A stretch of DNA of 14,985 bases, taken from a bacterium (GTDB lineage Bacteria > SM23-31 > JAUVVT01). Both the position numbers and the translations under genes were made by a program. The notes under the pieces were generated by a model. That model had not been told where the DNA came from and made no database searches. It was given only the letters and a program-made list of their open reading frames with translations. The DNA lies in the NCBI GenBank assembly GCA_030616165.1, contig JAUWXV010000069.1, positions 1 through 14,985 of the forward strand, in the 5' to 3' direction. Below are positions 1-7,522 of this stretch, one piece after another (position 1 is the stretch's first letter; the number at the start of each line of letters is the position of its first letter).

Positions 1-2
1 GT

Positions 3-47
3 TCAAGTACTACCGAATTTAGGCAAGTTTGGGATTTAGAAGAATAA
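3..47 (+). CDS. Possible C-terminal tail of a gene entering from the left
   Basis: Frame 3 is open from the window edge to a TAA at 45-47 and would encode 14 residues ending FRQVWDLEE. The other two plus frames also close within about 40 bases, so this is only weak support for a gene end. There is no terminator-like hairpin after it. It may equally be non-coding. Confidence 0.15.
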   Translation, partial: SSTTEFRQVWDLEE

Positions 48-203
48 ACAAAGCCATGTCGCTGCCTCCTGAAAATGCTATTGTAATAAATTCTTTTACA
101 CTCATTATACTCGTTAAGGATTATTTTTTGCATTTTAGATATTCAGGGTATAATGGAATTTTGGATTAATTAAACAATTTTATATTAAAGGAATAGAAAT
201 ATA

Positions 204-401
204 ATAAAGAAAACTTATACTACTCAAGAAGCAGCAAACCATTGATTTGAGAATGTTAAAAAATGAACATGACTGATGAAAAAGCAGGATGGTTTTAAAA
301 TGGAAAATGATAATTTAAAAGGTATAAAAACTACTGAATACTCAAAGGGAACAAAAATAATTATTTTAAATGATATTGATAAGGAAGAAAAAAATGAATA
401 A
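204..401 (+). pseudogene. Decayed excisionase/MerR-type helix-turn-helix, possibly once the partner of the response regulator
   Basis: One plus frame (codons in phase with position 300) reads KKTYTTQEAAN, then stops at 243, 264 and 270. It resumes as KGIKTTEYSKGTKIIILNDID and ends at TAA 399-401. The first phrase resembles the start of excisionase-family HTH domains (YTTQEAA). The second resembles their wing (KxxKTPGGHRRI..EDI). An AAAGGAA motif at 187-193 lies upstream, but the expected ATG reads ATA (201 or 204). The downstream piece could still be translated as 33 residues from ATG 300, which has AGGATGG at 287-293 before it and overlaps the response regulator start by 8 bases. HTH-plus-receiver pairings are common in bacteria. 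Domain identity is inferred by eye from short matches; the intervening residues are not recognisable. Confidence 0.4.
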
Positions 402-771
402 TAAAAATGTATTAGTAGTGGATGACAAAGAGTCAATAAGTCTGATGATGCAGGAAATGATTACAAGAAAATTCAGTAATATTACTGTCGAATGTGCTTT
501 AAATAGTAAAGAAGCAGTCGGAAAGATTATATCTGGCAATTATGATTTAGTTTTTTTGGATATTAAATTAGGTGAGATGATCATGAATGGGATTGAGATT
601 TTGGAATTTATAAAAGGAATCAAATCAGAGCAGAAAGTGTGTATGATTACTGGTTATGAGGTTGGTGAGGAAAAAAGAAAAATAGTGGAAGATAAAGCTG
701 TTGGTCTTTTGCATAAACCATTTAAATCAGATGAACTTTTTAAGATAATTGAGGATTATGTTTTAATTTGA
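394..771 (+). CDS. Single-domain response regulator (receiver only)
   Basis: This 125-aa protein is a complete CheY-like receiver domain with no output domain. The acidic pair is D10-D11 (VLVVDD), the phospho-acceptor is D56 in LVFLDIKLG, the switch Thr is T86 (MITGY), and the conserved Lys is K108 in HKPF. I chose ATG 394 because AGGAAG at 382-387 lies six bases upstream; an upstream ATG at 370 would only add MILIRKKK and has no ribosome binding site. The start overlaps the end of a short open frame (300-401), so translation may be coupled. It would accept phosphate from a histidine kinase that is not in the window. Lacking an effector domain, it probably acts by protein contact or as a phosphorelay intermediate. 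No terminator-like hairpin follows directly. Confidence 0.9.
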   Translation: MNNKNVLVVDDKESISLMMQEMITRKFSNITVECALNSKEAVGKIISGNYDLVFLDIKLGEMIMNGIEILEFIKGIKSEQKVCMITGYEVGEEKRKIVEDKAVGLLHKPFKSDELFKIIEDYVLI

Positions 772-873
772 TATTTTAAAGAGAAATTGGTGTCCGCCCT
801 GAAATAATTGTATTATTAAAATGTATGATAAAAAATTGGAAAATTTACTTCATTTTTTGTGGGAAAAAAGTGT

Positions 874-918
874 CAAAATTCCCATTCTTCCCATATATGC
901 GAGTTTTTGGGAATTTTG
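874..918. other. Long-loop inverted repeat in spacer
   Basis: CAAAATTCCCA (874-884) is perfectly complementary to TGGGAATTTTG (908-918), giving an 11-bp stem with a 23-base loop. It lies about 100 bases after the response regulator. No U-tract follows, so it is not a standard terminator. It could be an interspersed hairpin repeat or a structured RNA. Confidence 0.45.
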
Positions 919-1031
919 TGCCAGGGGTTAATTTATTTATATTCAAGGGTTAAAGGTAATATTTATTCGAAAAAAAGGGCATTTTTCATTTAAAAATTAT
1001 TAGCGTTGGTGTATATTATAATATTTTCAAT

Positions 1032-1057
1032 TTTTGTTATATAATAATATAACAAAT
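1032..1057. other. AT-rich perfect hairpin
   Basis: TTTTGTTATAT (1032-1042) pairs with ATATAACAAAA-type sequence at 1047-1057 around a 4-base loop. The composition is almost pure AT, so chance formation is plausible in such a background. No gene end lies immediately beside it. Confidence 0.3.
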
Positions 1058-1082
1058 TAATGATGAAAAGTCAAGGAAAATT

Positions 1083-1161
1083 TTAAGATTTACGATTTAC
1101 GAATGACGATTTACGAATTTATAAGATTAACCGCAGATTCGAAGGGCAAGGACGCAGAGGG
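1083..1161. repeat. Interspersed repeat: TTTACGA phrases followed by CCGCAG...GAAGGGCAAG...CGCAGAGGG
   Basis: The segment begins with GATTTACGATTTACGAATGAC-type direct phrases (1087-1119) and continues with a CCGCAG/CGCAGAGGG repeat. That repeat is interrupted at 1137-1150 by the cassette ATTCGAAGGGCAAG. Related TTTACGAATGACGATTTA text recurs at 14402-14420 and the CACAG repeat recurs many times in the right arm. It is non-coding and intergenic. Confidence 0.7.
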
Positions 1162-1210
1162 ACTTAGAGAAAATCGAGATATTTATTAATACATTTTAGA
1201 TTTACTGTAG

Positions 1211-1231
1211 GGGCAGAACATTGTTCTGCCC
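1211..1231. repeat. GGGGCAGAAC hairpin repeat beyond the operon end
   Basis: GGGCAGAAC (1211-1219) and GTTCTGCCC (1223-1231) form a perfect 9-bp stem with a 3-base loop, preceded by TGTAG. It matches in style the GTAGGGGCG hairpins at 12851-12870 and 12906-12946. It lies 30 bases downstream of the minus-strand radical SAM stop codon and could slow or end operon transcription. The U-rich flank is on the plus-strand side, so a repeat is the better call than an intrinsic terminator for the operon. Confidence 0.6.
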
Positions 1232-1260
1232 TTGTTTATTTTTCCTGATGGATTTATCAT

Positions 1261-2523
1261 TTAAAAAAAATCTTTCTCCATTATTGGATATCTTATTTTT
1301 GATGGAAACCAATAAGAAATATTATTGTTTTTCAAATATCTTTCTTTTTCATATTTTGTCTCTAGAAATTTTGTTTTTCTCATTATTCTATCTTTAAATA
1401 TTTTATGTTCAAAATCTTTAGAATAAAATGGAAAACCATGTCTAACACATATATTTTGCTCTCTAATGTTTTTTCTATATTGTTTAACAAGAGCATCAGT
1501 CCATTTTTTATGAATGTAATAATCATCTGATGTTTGACCAATTATTCGAGGATCATAATTATCAAATAGATGGTCTAGGGATCTAAATCTACAATCAGCA
1601 ATTTGCACTTTCCATTTCCAGCATTTTATTCTCTTTTCTTCCATTTCGTCAAATGGTATATTACAATTATAGAGTACAAAAATATAAATTTCTTTTGATG
1701 AATAGCCTGCCTTTTTAAGAATATCAATCTGATTTTTAATTTTTGGATATTTATCATATATCCCATCCCAAGCAATGCGAGGATATCTAAAACCAGCTTT
1801 TTTTAACATAATTGCTAAATGTGGTTTTCTCATAAGAATTCTACCATCGAAACCTGATTGACTTTCACACCAAAATATTTTTCGATCTTTTTTCAGATTA
1901 ATAAGCTCTTCTATAACGTTTTCAATGTAAGGATTCATAAGGAAATTATTATCATAAAAAACTAATTTCTTATATGTAATTTTATCTTTGATACTCTTTT
2001 CGTATAAAAATTCAGGTTCAATTTTCCAAGTTCCACAAAATGAACATTTTCGTTTACAGCCTCTGGAAGTATGGATTATTTGATAATCTATTGGATGAGG
2101 ATTTGAATTTTTTAATAAATCATATGCAGGTTTAAGATTCTCCGCTTCTGGAATTACACCTTGATAAACTTCATCACATCCAGTAAATTGTTTGACTTTC
2201 TTTTTTGGTAATAAAGAAGCGAAAATACCCCCAACTATTATTTTTGCTTTTGGAAATATGTTTTTATAGTACTTAACTGTATCTCTTACATGTTCTGCCC
2301 AATAAGTAAATAAAGATGTTATCCAAACTTCGTTTGGATTAAATCTTTTTATATTTCGTAATTCCCTCGGATTATTTGGCAATCCCCTAATAAGTTTTAT
2401 TTTCTCTCCTTTTTCTCTTAAATAAGAAGCTATTTTTAGTAGCCCGATTGGAAGAAAATTTTTATGGTTTTTACTTTTTTGAGGAATTGGAAAATCAGGT
2501 TCAATTAATAGGATGTTTTTCAT
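1261..2523 (-). CDS. B12-binding-type radical SAM protein, last gene of the operon
   Basis: This 420-aa protein has a cobalamin-binding-like N-terminal half (about 1-135: LPIGLLKIASYLREKG near 24-39, KIIVGGIFASLLP near 94-106). The radical SAM core follows, with C156, C160 and C163 in RGCKRKCSFC holding the [4Fe-4S] cluster that cleaves S-adenosylmethionine. The acidic and aromatic C-terminal region (about 300-420) is not recognised. The architecture is that of class B radical SAM enzymes, which do methylations, ring rearrangements or sulfur insertions; the substrate here is unknown. ATG 2521-2523 follows the previous stop by five bases and has no clear ribosome binding site, suggesting translational coupling. 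It is too long, and has an N-terminal domain, to be a viperin. Whether it belongs functionally to the defence-like operon or is a passenger is open. Confidence 0.85.
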   Translation of the reverse strand: MKNILLIEPDFPIPQKSKNHKNFLPIGLLKIASYLREKGEKIKLIRGLPNNPRELRNIKRFNPNEVWITSLFTYWAEHVRDTVKYYKNIFPKAKIIVGGIFASLLPKKKVKQFTGCDEVYQGVIPEAENLKPAYDLLKNSNPHPIDYQIIHTSRGCKRKCSFCGTWKIEPEFLYEKSIKDKITYKKLVFYDNNFLMNPYIENVIEELINLKKDRKIFWCESQSGFDGRILMRKPHLAIMLKKAGFRYPRIAWDGIYDKYPKIKNQIDILKKAGYSSKEIYIFVLYNCNIPFDEMEEKRIKCWKWKVQIADCRFRSLDHLFDNYDPRIIGQTSDDYYIHKKWTDALVKQYRKNIREQNICVRHGFPFYSKDFEHKIFKDRIMRKTKFLETKYEKERYLKNNNISYWFPSKIRYPIMEKDFF

Positions 2524-2528
2524 TATTT

Positions 2529-2954
2529 TTACTTAAAACTTATTTTATTATATATTTCATGTAATTCTTTTTCTAATTGCTTATCAAATGAACCAAGCGG
2601 AGCCGATTCTATTTTATCAAATAGTAATCTAATTCCTGCATGAGCATATTCCTCTGCTATTTTGAATACTTCAGATTTATCAGTTAAAATATCTACCGAA
2701 TTAGTTTTATTTATTGCTATACTGTTTAGTAAAGCTTCATCTTCAGGTTGTAAATTTTTTATTAGAACAAATCCATCTTTATTTTTTAATGGTTGGTCAA
2801 TATTATTTTTGAATCCAATTGCCATTGAAAAAAGAAATTGTTCTTTTCTTGTTCTATTTCCACCTTTGAATCTGAGAATTTCTTCATGGTCAAGTTTATC
2901 ATATAGTATTCTATCTTTTTTATCTATATATATTCTATCTGGTATTTCTAACAT
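2529..2954 (-). CDS. Protein resembling dnd system-associated protein 4
   Basis: This 141-aa soluble protein starts DRIYIDKKD. It has a conserved-looking TRKEQFLFSMAIGFKNN segment (residues 35-51), an acidic PEDEALLNSIAI segment (70-81) and an IAEEYAHAGIRLL segment (99-111). From memory this pattern matches the small family named dnd system-associated protein 4, found beside DNA phosphorothioation-type genes; a profile search is needed to confirm. Its biochemical role is unknown. AGAGGT at 2963-2968 lies eight bases before the ATG, and the gene starts one base after the ATPase stop, so the two are surely co-transcribed. The protein has no signal peptide or membrane segment and probably works as a partner of the ATPase. 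Confidence 0.75.
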   Translation of the reverse strand: MLEIPDRIYIDKKDRILYDKLDHEEILRFKGGNRTRKEQFLFSMAIGFKNNIDQPLKNKDGFVLIKNLQPEDEALLNSIAINKTNSVDILTDKSEVFKIAEEYAHAGIRLLFDKIESAPLGSFDKQLEKELHEIYNKISFK

Positions 2955-2955
2955 T

Positions 2956-4923
2956 TTATATTACCTCTAATTTTACTTCATTTTCATCAGATGATAATTT
3001 AAAAAGATATTTGCTATTTCCTCTTATATCTAAAGATTTACGTATTTCTTTGGAATATTCTGCTGGAGTGAATAATAAGATTATTTGTTTATTGTTACTA
3101 ACTTCAGAAAAAATATTTCCTAAATTTTCTCTACTTTCATCAGAAACTCTTGCAACAGGAGTATCTATTAAAATAGGTGCATCAAAACCAGAAATTTTAT
3201 GAAGTGCTATTGTAAAAGATAAAGCTAAAAGTTCTCTTTCAGCTGCGCTTATTGAACCTAAACAGGAATATCCCATTGAATGAATTAGATCAATATCGTA
3301 ATCATCAGAAATGTTAATATCGTGAAAAGTCTCTTTTTTCCATATAAGTTGGAAAAATAGCTTCTTTGTCTCTGATTCTATTTTTTCTTTGGTTTTTTTC
3401 ATTATGAATTCTTTTGTTTTTCTAACAACATACAGTGATCTCTCACAAAAACTAATTTTTTTTATCAACTCTTTTGATCTTTTTTCTCTAGTAATTTCAT
3501 CAGTGAATCTCTTATGTAGAGCATCAATATCCTTCTGCAGATTCTTTTTCTTCTCTTCTAATACTCCTAAACTTCGATGATTTTTTCCAGATTGTTCTTC
3601 AAAACTTTTCTTTTGATTATACAACTCTTTTATTTTTTCAGGTGCGTAACCAATTTGATTTTTCTCTATTAGACCTTTCCTCTTTTCCATTTTTTCTAAC
3701 TCTTTTTCATAGTATGTAATATCGTCATTGAGAGTTTTCATTTTTTCTTTAAATTGCTTAATTTTATCCCTGTAAATAAGTAGTGGGTTTTCCATATTAG
3801 TGAGCTGAAGAGAAATATCTGACGATAATTTAATCTCTTGTAACAATTCTTTTACTCGACTTTCTGATTTAGTGTTCAAAGGGGTTCCACAGATATTACA
3901 AACTTTGTCTTTCAGAATATTTTCTAATAAAATAGGATGAGCTATAGGAGGGATCTCTTTATTTTTCTTTTTTTTCCTAATTATTTCTATAGATTTTTCA
4001 ATGACTGGCCAAAGCCTTAAAATTATTGCAAATTCAAATAGTAAGTTCTGCTTATCTTTAATCTTTCTCTTTCTTAGTTCTTTGTTGTGGTTTATGCTTG
4101 TTTTTAATTTTAATATTTCTTTATTACCTTCTTCTAAATCTGGAGTTCCCTTTAATTTACTATCAATCTTTCTTAATCCTTCATTTGCTGTTTTAATTTG
4201 AATTCTGCAATTTTCTATTTGTTTATCAACATTTTCAAGTTGTTCATTAGCACTCTCTAACTTATATCTAGTTTCTTCTATTTCAGGATTTAACTTCCCT
4301 GCTTCTCTTCTAAACTCCTTTAAAATATCTTCTAACCTTGGTTCTATTTTATTCTCTATTAATTCAATCTGAGATATCACAATAATTGCATGTCGTATAT
4401 TCTGTGCAGTGGCTTCTCTGAAATAATTGTCTAGTCTTTCACCATCAAAAAAGAAGAATTCCCTTATCCCCCTTGGAACAATGCGCTCTACATAAGAAAT
4501 AGCATCATCCGCATTTAACAATTCTGTATTACCTTTGTCATCAGTAACTTTAGCTTCAAATTCAGTAAGTTGGTGCGAAGGCTCTTTTTCACTTTTGTGA
4601 ATTGTATAAACAGCTCTTCTAGAAAATATAATATATTTTTTATTTTCCGCGCTAAATTGGACTTCAATCATTAGTTCTATATCATCTCCATCTTCTGCTT
4701 TTTTAATAGAGTTAAGATTTAAAATGGGCAATTGTTTTGAAGTTTTAGATAAATGTGGTTCTTCATTATAAAGGCACCAATTAATAGCATTTAAGAGATT
4801 CGTTTTGCCAGTACCATTTCTACCTATAGCAAAATGTAAATCATTATCGTACTTTCTATTGAATGTAATTTCTAATTCTTTAAATTGACGATAATTTTGT
4901 AATTTTATATTTTCAATTCTCAT
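2956..4923 (-). CDS. DndD-like SMC/Rad50-type ATPase with zinc hook
   Basis: This is a 655-aa protein when started at ATG 4921-4923 (MRIENIKLQNYRQF), which has GGAG eight bases upstream; GTG 4932 and ATG 4929 are alternatives. It has an N-terminal ATPase half with Walker A GRNGTGKT (34-41) and the diagnostic FFFFDGERLD (156-165) seen in DndD-like proteins. A charged coiled coil follows, interrupted by a CNIC zinc-hook motif (342-345), then a second coiled coil. The C-terminal half carries a signature-like SAAERELLALS (559-569) and Walker B ILIDTP (584-589). Such ATPases bind DNA ends or load partner enzymes. DndD proper helps DndC/DndE insert sulfur, but neither partner is present here. The start overlaps the upstream 65-aa gene by 11 bases. 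Confidence 0.85.
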   Translation of the reverse strand: MRIENIKLQNYRQFKELEITFNRKYDNDLHFAIGRNGTGKTNLLNAINWCLYNEEPHLSKTSKQLPILNLNSIKKAEDGDDIELMIEVQFSAENKKYIIFSRRAVYTIHKSEKEPSHQLTEFEAKVTDDKGNTELLNADDAISYVERIVPRGIREFFFFDGERLDNYFREATAQNIRHAIIVISQIELIENKIEPRLEDILKEFRREAGKLNPEIEETRYKLESANEQLENVDKQIENCRIQIKTANEGLRKIDSKLKGTPDLEEGNKEILKLKTSINHNKELRKRKIKDKQNLLFEFAIILRLWPVIEKSIEIIRKKKKNKEIPPIAHPILLENILKDKVCNICGTPLNTKSESRVKELLQEIKLSSDISLQLTNMENPLLIYRDKIKQFKEKMKTLNDDITYYEKELEKMEKRKGLIEKNQIGYAPEKIKELYNQKKSFEEQSGKNHRSLGVLEEKKKNLQKDIDALHKRFTDEITREKRSKELIKKISFCERSLYVVRKTKEFIMKKTKEKIESETKKLFFQLIWKKETFHDINISDDYDIDLIHSMGYSCLGSISAAERELLALSFTIALHKISGFDAPILIDTPVARVSDESRENLGNIFSEVSNNKQIILLFTPAEYSKEIRKSLDIRGNSKYLFKLSSDENEVKLEVI

Positions 4924-5110
4924 CGTCATCACTCCATTTCTCTAAATATTCTTTTATTTTTTGTTTATAAGTTTCCTTCCAATGCCAATGACCTGAATAT
5001 TCAGCTTCCTTATAAATGATGTCAATTAAAAAATTTTCTATCTTCTTATCATTTTTACAGATTTCTTTTATACATTTTAATATTTGCTCATTTATTCCTC
5101 CTTTACTCAT
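4913..5110 (-). CDS. Small acidic operon protein with GHWHWKETY motif, unknown function
   Basis: This 65-aa protein (MSKGGINEQ... ending WSDDDEN) consists of predicted helices with the aromatic motif SGHWHWKETYKQKI at 38-51 and an acidic tail. I place the start at ATG 5108-5110 because GGAGGG at 5116-5121 sits five bases upstream; an in-frame longer start at 5143 would lie inside the helicase gene without better support. The gene overlaps the helicase stop (ATGAGTAA, 8 bases) and the ATPase start (11 bases), the arrangement expected of subunits made in fixed ratio. I do not recognise a named family. The conserved-looking aromatic and His residues suggest a binding or adaptor role, which is inference. 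Confidence 0.8.
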   Translation of the reverse strand: MSKGGINEQILKCIKEICKNDKKIENFLIDIIYKEAEYSGHWHWKETYKQKIKEYLEKWSDDDEN

Positions 5111-7232
5111 TTTTTCCCTCCAAGTATTTATTTTTAATTTCAAAAATTAATTTTAAAGCTTCAGCACCATTGTTGGCTATTTTGGCGATTTCCATGTATC
5201 TTTCTACTTCTCTATTGAATATTCTCCATTCTATATTTATGAATTCAGGTGGTAATTTATTGAATGATGGAACTATAATAATATCATAAATAATTGCTTC
5301 CTTTTTATCTTTATATATTCTAATAACCCGTCCAATGCGCTGTATATATTCTCTGGGGTTACCACTGCTTGCCATTAGTATTGTATTCCTTGCTGGGGGA
5401 ATATCTACTCCTTCATCTAAACATTTCATTGCAACTAAAATTTGGTACTTTCTTTCTGCAAATTTTTGCAAAATAAAATCTCTTTGTGAAAGACCATTAT
5501 ACTTTTTGTGTGGTTTTATACCTTCTTTCATAGTAAAACGATGAGCAATTAGTCTCCGTTTATTAATGATATACATTATTTCATCGATTTGCTGATGGCT
5601 ACAATAAATTAATGTAAAATTAATAGGTGATTCCATTTCATTCAATATTTCTTCTAATATTTCATATTTTTTCGCGGCATTCTTTATAATATCTGCTCTT
5701 TTAAAAAGCAAATTTTCCAAGAATTTGTCTTTTTCTTCATCATTTCTTATGTTATTAAATTTCACAGCAATTGCTCTTGTTTTATTAACATATTCTTCTA
5801 ATTCTTCAGAAGTTAAAGACACAAATTTTGGCAAATAACGATAAGGAGTAAGGTAGCTTTCACCAGTATCAGGATTTTCTGCATTAAGTGCTTTTTCTAA
5901 TCCAAACTCATAGACAGTATTCCCAAAATAATTATAAATCTTATGAGTTCCAACATCATCAAACCATCGTTTTGGAGTAGCACTTAGCCCTAATCTAAGA
6001 TTATAATCATCTATAAGTCCCATTTTTCTTTTCTCTGCACCCAATCCGTGAACTTCGTCAGCAATTAAAAAAATGTCAGAATTACTTTTATTGTTTTGGA
6101 TGATTTTTTTAAAATCTTTTGAGAAAAACGTATCATGGGTTGTTAATATCAAAATTTTATTTTTATATCCCATAGAATTGTCTATCAATGAATCTGTCAA
6201 ATTGTTTTTCCAATAAGGATTAGAACTATCAGCTATAATTAAGCTTTCATAATTAATACCAAATTTATTAATCTCTCTTTTCCATTGTTGCACTAAATGA
6301 CTCTTTGGACAAGTAATAATGACTAAGAACTTTTGAGTAAATTTATTTATTTCATTTATACATCCTAAAGCTGCATAAGTCTTTCCTGTGCCTGTAGCCA
6401 TTTCAAAGAATACTTTCATACCATTTTTTAGCCAAAATTTAATAGCATCTTTTTGGTGTTGCCAAAGTTTTAATTCTTTTCTTCTTTTAATTTTATTATA
6501 CAATTTTTGTATGTTAATTTCTCCAATATCTAATGGTGCAATTTCAATAAATTTCCTTTCAACTGCTTTTGGAATTTCGATAACTTTTACTCGTAAGGAT
6601 TGATTATTCCAAAATCTATTAAATTTTGAAGTATCTGCAAGTACATAATCTTCCTCTGAGTTTTCCCAACTTCGAAATACTTTAAATTCCTCTATATTAC
6701 CTAACCATCCTGCTGCGGTTTCGTTTACTGAACCACTAAAAGTGAGGATATTGTTATTTTCATCTCTTAGTATTCCCACTTTTTGATGAAACAATCCTGA
6801 TTTATCTATATCATCAATACTTAGAATTTTATCTTCAATGCTAAATGCTATCGCAACCTTAATTTCTAATTTCTTATTTGCAATCATCCATCCTAAGGCA
6901 TATACATGGTCTCTAATAATTTCATTTTCAAATTTTTCCAATTCATCTAGCATATTTTTTTCAATATATTTTTCAGGTTCTTCATTTGAATTAATTATGA
7001 TTTCAATATCTCTTTTTGACAATTTAGGCGAAACAATTAATTTCATTGTTCCATTATTTTTAATAAGACCATAAATTCCTTTTGCAGCTACTGCCAAACT
7101 TGTTGATGAAAAAAACCCAGCTAATCTTTTATATTCAATAGAAGTTTCTAATGTAGGAATATAGAAGTCGTTTAAAATGTCATCTTCATCAGAAGAATAA
7201 GATTTTTTTAAAGAAATATCTTTAAAGCTCAT
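5103..7232 (-). CDS. PLD-like nuclease / SF2 helicase fusion, first gene of the operon
   Basis: This 709-aa protein has an N-terminal phospholipase-D-like domain (about 20-215) with one HKD-type motif: H149-x-K151 (FHQKVGIL) followed by SGSVNET (166-172). The superfamily 2 helicase core follows: Walker A MATGTGKT (278-285), DEVH box (392-395), SAT (417-419), LDEGVDIPPA (605-614) and QRIGRVIR (631-638). One HKD motif implies that two chains pair to make a nuclease site. The family reads as DNA translocation plus phosphodiester cleavage, typical of restriction or defence effectors. ATG 7230-7232 has no ribosome binding site, but a TATAAT lies only nine bases upstream, so a leaderless message is possible. 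The stop overlaps the next gene by 8 bases. Confidence 0.88.
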   Translation of the reverse strand: MSFKDISLKKSYSSDEDDILNDFYIPTLETSIEYKRLAGFFSSTSLAVAAKGIYGLIKNNGTMKLIVSPKLSKRDIEIIINSNEEPEKYIEKNMLDELEKFENEIIRDHVYALGWMIANKKLEIKVAIAFSIEDKILSIDDIDKSGLFHQKVGILRDENNNILTFSGSVNETAAGWLGNIEEFKVFRSWENSEEDYVLADTSKFNRFWNNQSLRVKVIEIPKAVERKFIEIAPLDIGEINIQKLYNKIKRRKELKLWQHQKDAIKFWLKNGMKVFFEMATGTGKTYAALGCINEINKFTQKFLVIITCPKSHLVQQWKREINKFGINYESLIIADSSNPYWKNNLTDSLIDNSMGYKNKILILTTHDTFFSKDFKKIIQNNKSNSDIFLIADEVHGLGAEKRKMGLIDDYNLRLGLSATPKRWFDDVGTHKIYNYFGNTVYEFGLEKALNAENPDTGESYLTPYRYLPKFVSLTSEELEEYVNKTRAIAVKFNNIRNDEEKDKFLENLLFKRADIIKNAAKKYEILEEILNEMESPINFTLIYCSHQQIDEIMYIINKRRLIAHRFTMKEGIKPHKKYNGLSQRDFILQKFAERKYQILVAMKCLDEGVDIPPARNTILMASSGNPREYIQRIGRVIRIYKDKKEAIIYDIIIVPSFNKLPPEFINIEWRIFNREVERYMEIAKIANNGAEALKLIFEIKNKYLEGKNE

Positions 7233-7241
7233 TTAAAAAAT

Positions 7242-7247
7242 ATTATA
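7242..7247 (-). promoter_or_regulatory. Putative -10 box of the five-gene operon
   Basis: A perfect TATAAT on the minus strand ends nine bases before the helicase ATG. No good TTGACA-like -35 is seen; AAATTA at a 17-base spacing is the best. If used, transcription would begin within a few bases of the start codon, which would explain the missing ribosome binding site. Chance matches to TATAAT are common in this AT-rich spacer. Confidence 0.3.
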
Positions 7248-7305
7248 ATAGTTCATATTATTGATAATTTTATTTAATATAAATAACATATTTACTAGAT
7301 TTTTA

Positions 7306-7317
7306 GGTTTTAAAACC
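7306..7317. other. Perfect 12-bp palindrome upstream of the operon
   Basis: GGTTTTAAAACC lies about 75 bases upstream of the helicase start codon. It could be an operator for a dimeric regulator, or chance. No second copy is seen nearby. Confidence 0.2.
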
Positions 7318-7522
7318 GTTTTTAATTTTACAGTATATTCAAAGATTTGCAATTAACGAAATGATTAAAAAAATATTCAGTTCCAGATGAGCAAGAACTA
7401 TTTAATGCAGGATAGATGCAAGATTTATAAAAATTTCATTTTCATTCTAAAAGAATTATTAAATCAAATTCGGTTTAATGAAAGACATTAATATTATCTA
7501 AAATCTCATCACTTATAAGCAA

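Noticed and set aside
1211-1231. Intrinsic terminator of the five-gene operon
   Set aside because: On the minus strand the stem is followed by CTACAGTAAA rather than a U-tract, and the same hairpin type recurs at unrelated places. It is better called a repeat.
1261-2523. Viperin-like antiviral radical SAM
   Set aside because: The protein is 420 aa with a B12-binding-like N-terminal domain. Viperins are shorter and lack it, and no nucleotide kinase neighbour is present.
2956-4923. Complete DNA phosphorothioation (Dnd) system
   Set aside because: DndA, DndC and DndE are not found in the window; only a DndD-like ATPase and a dnd-associated-type protein are present.
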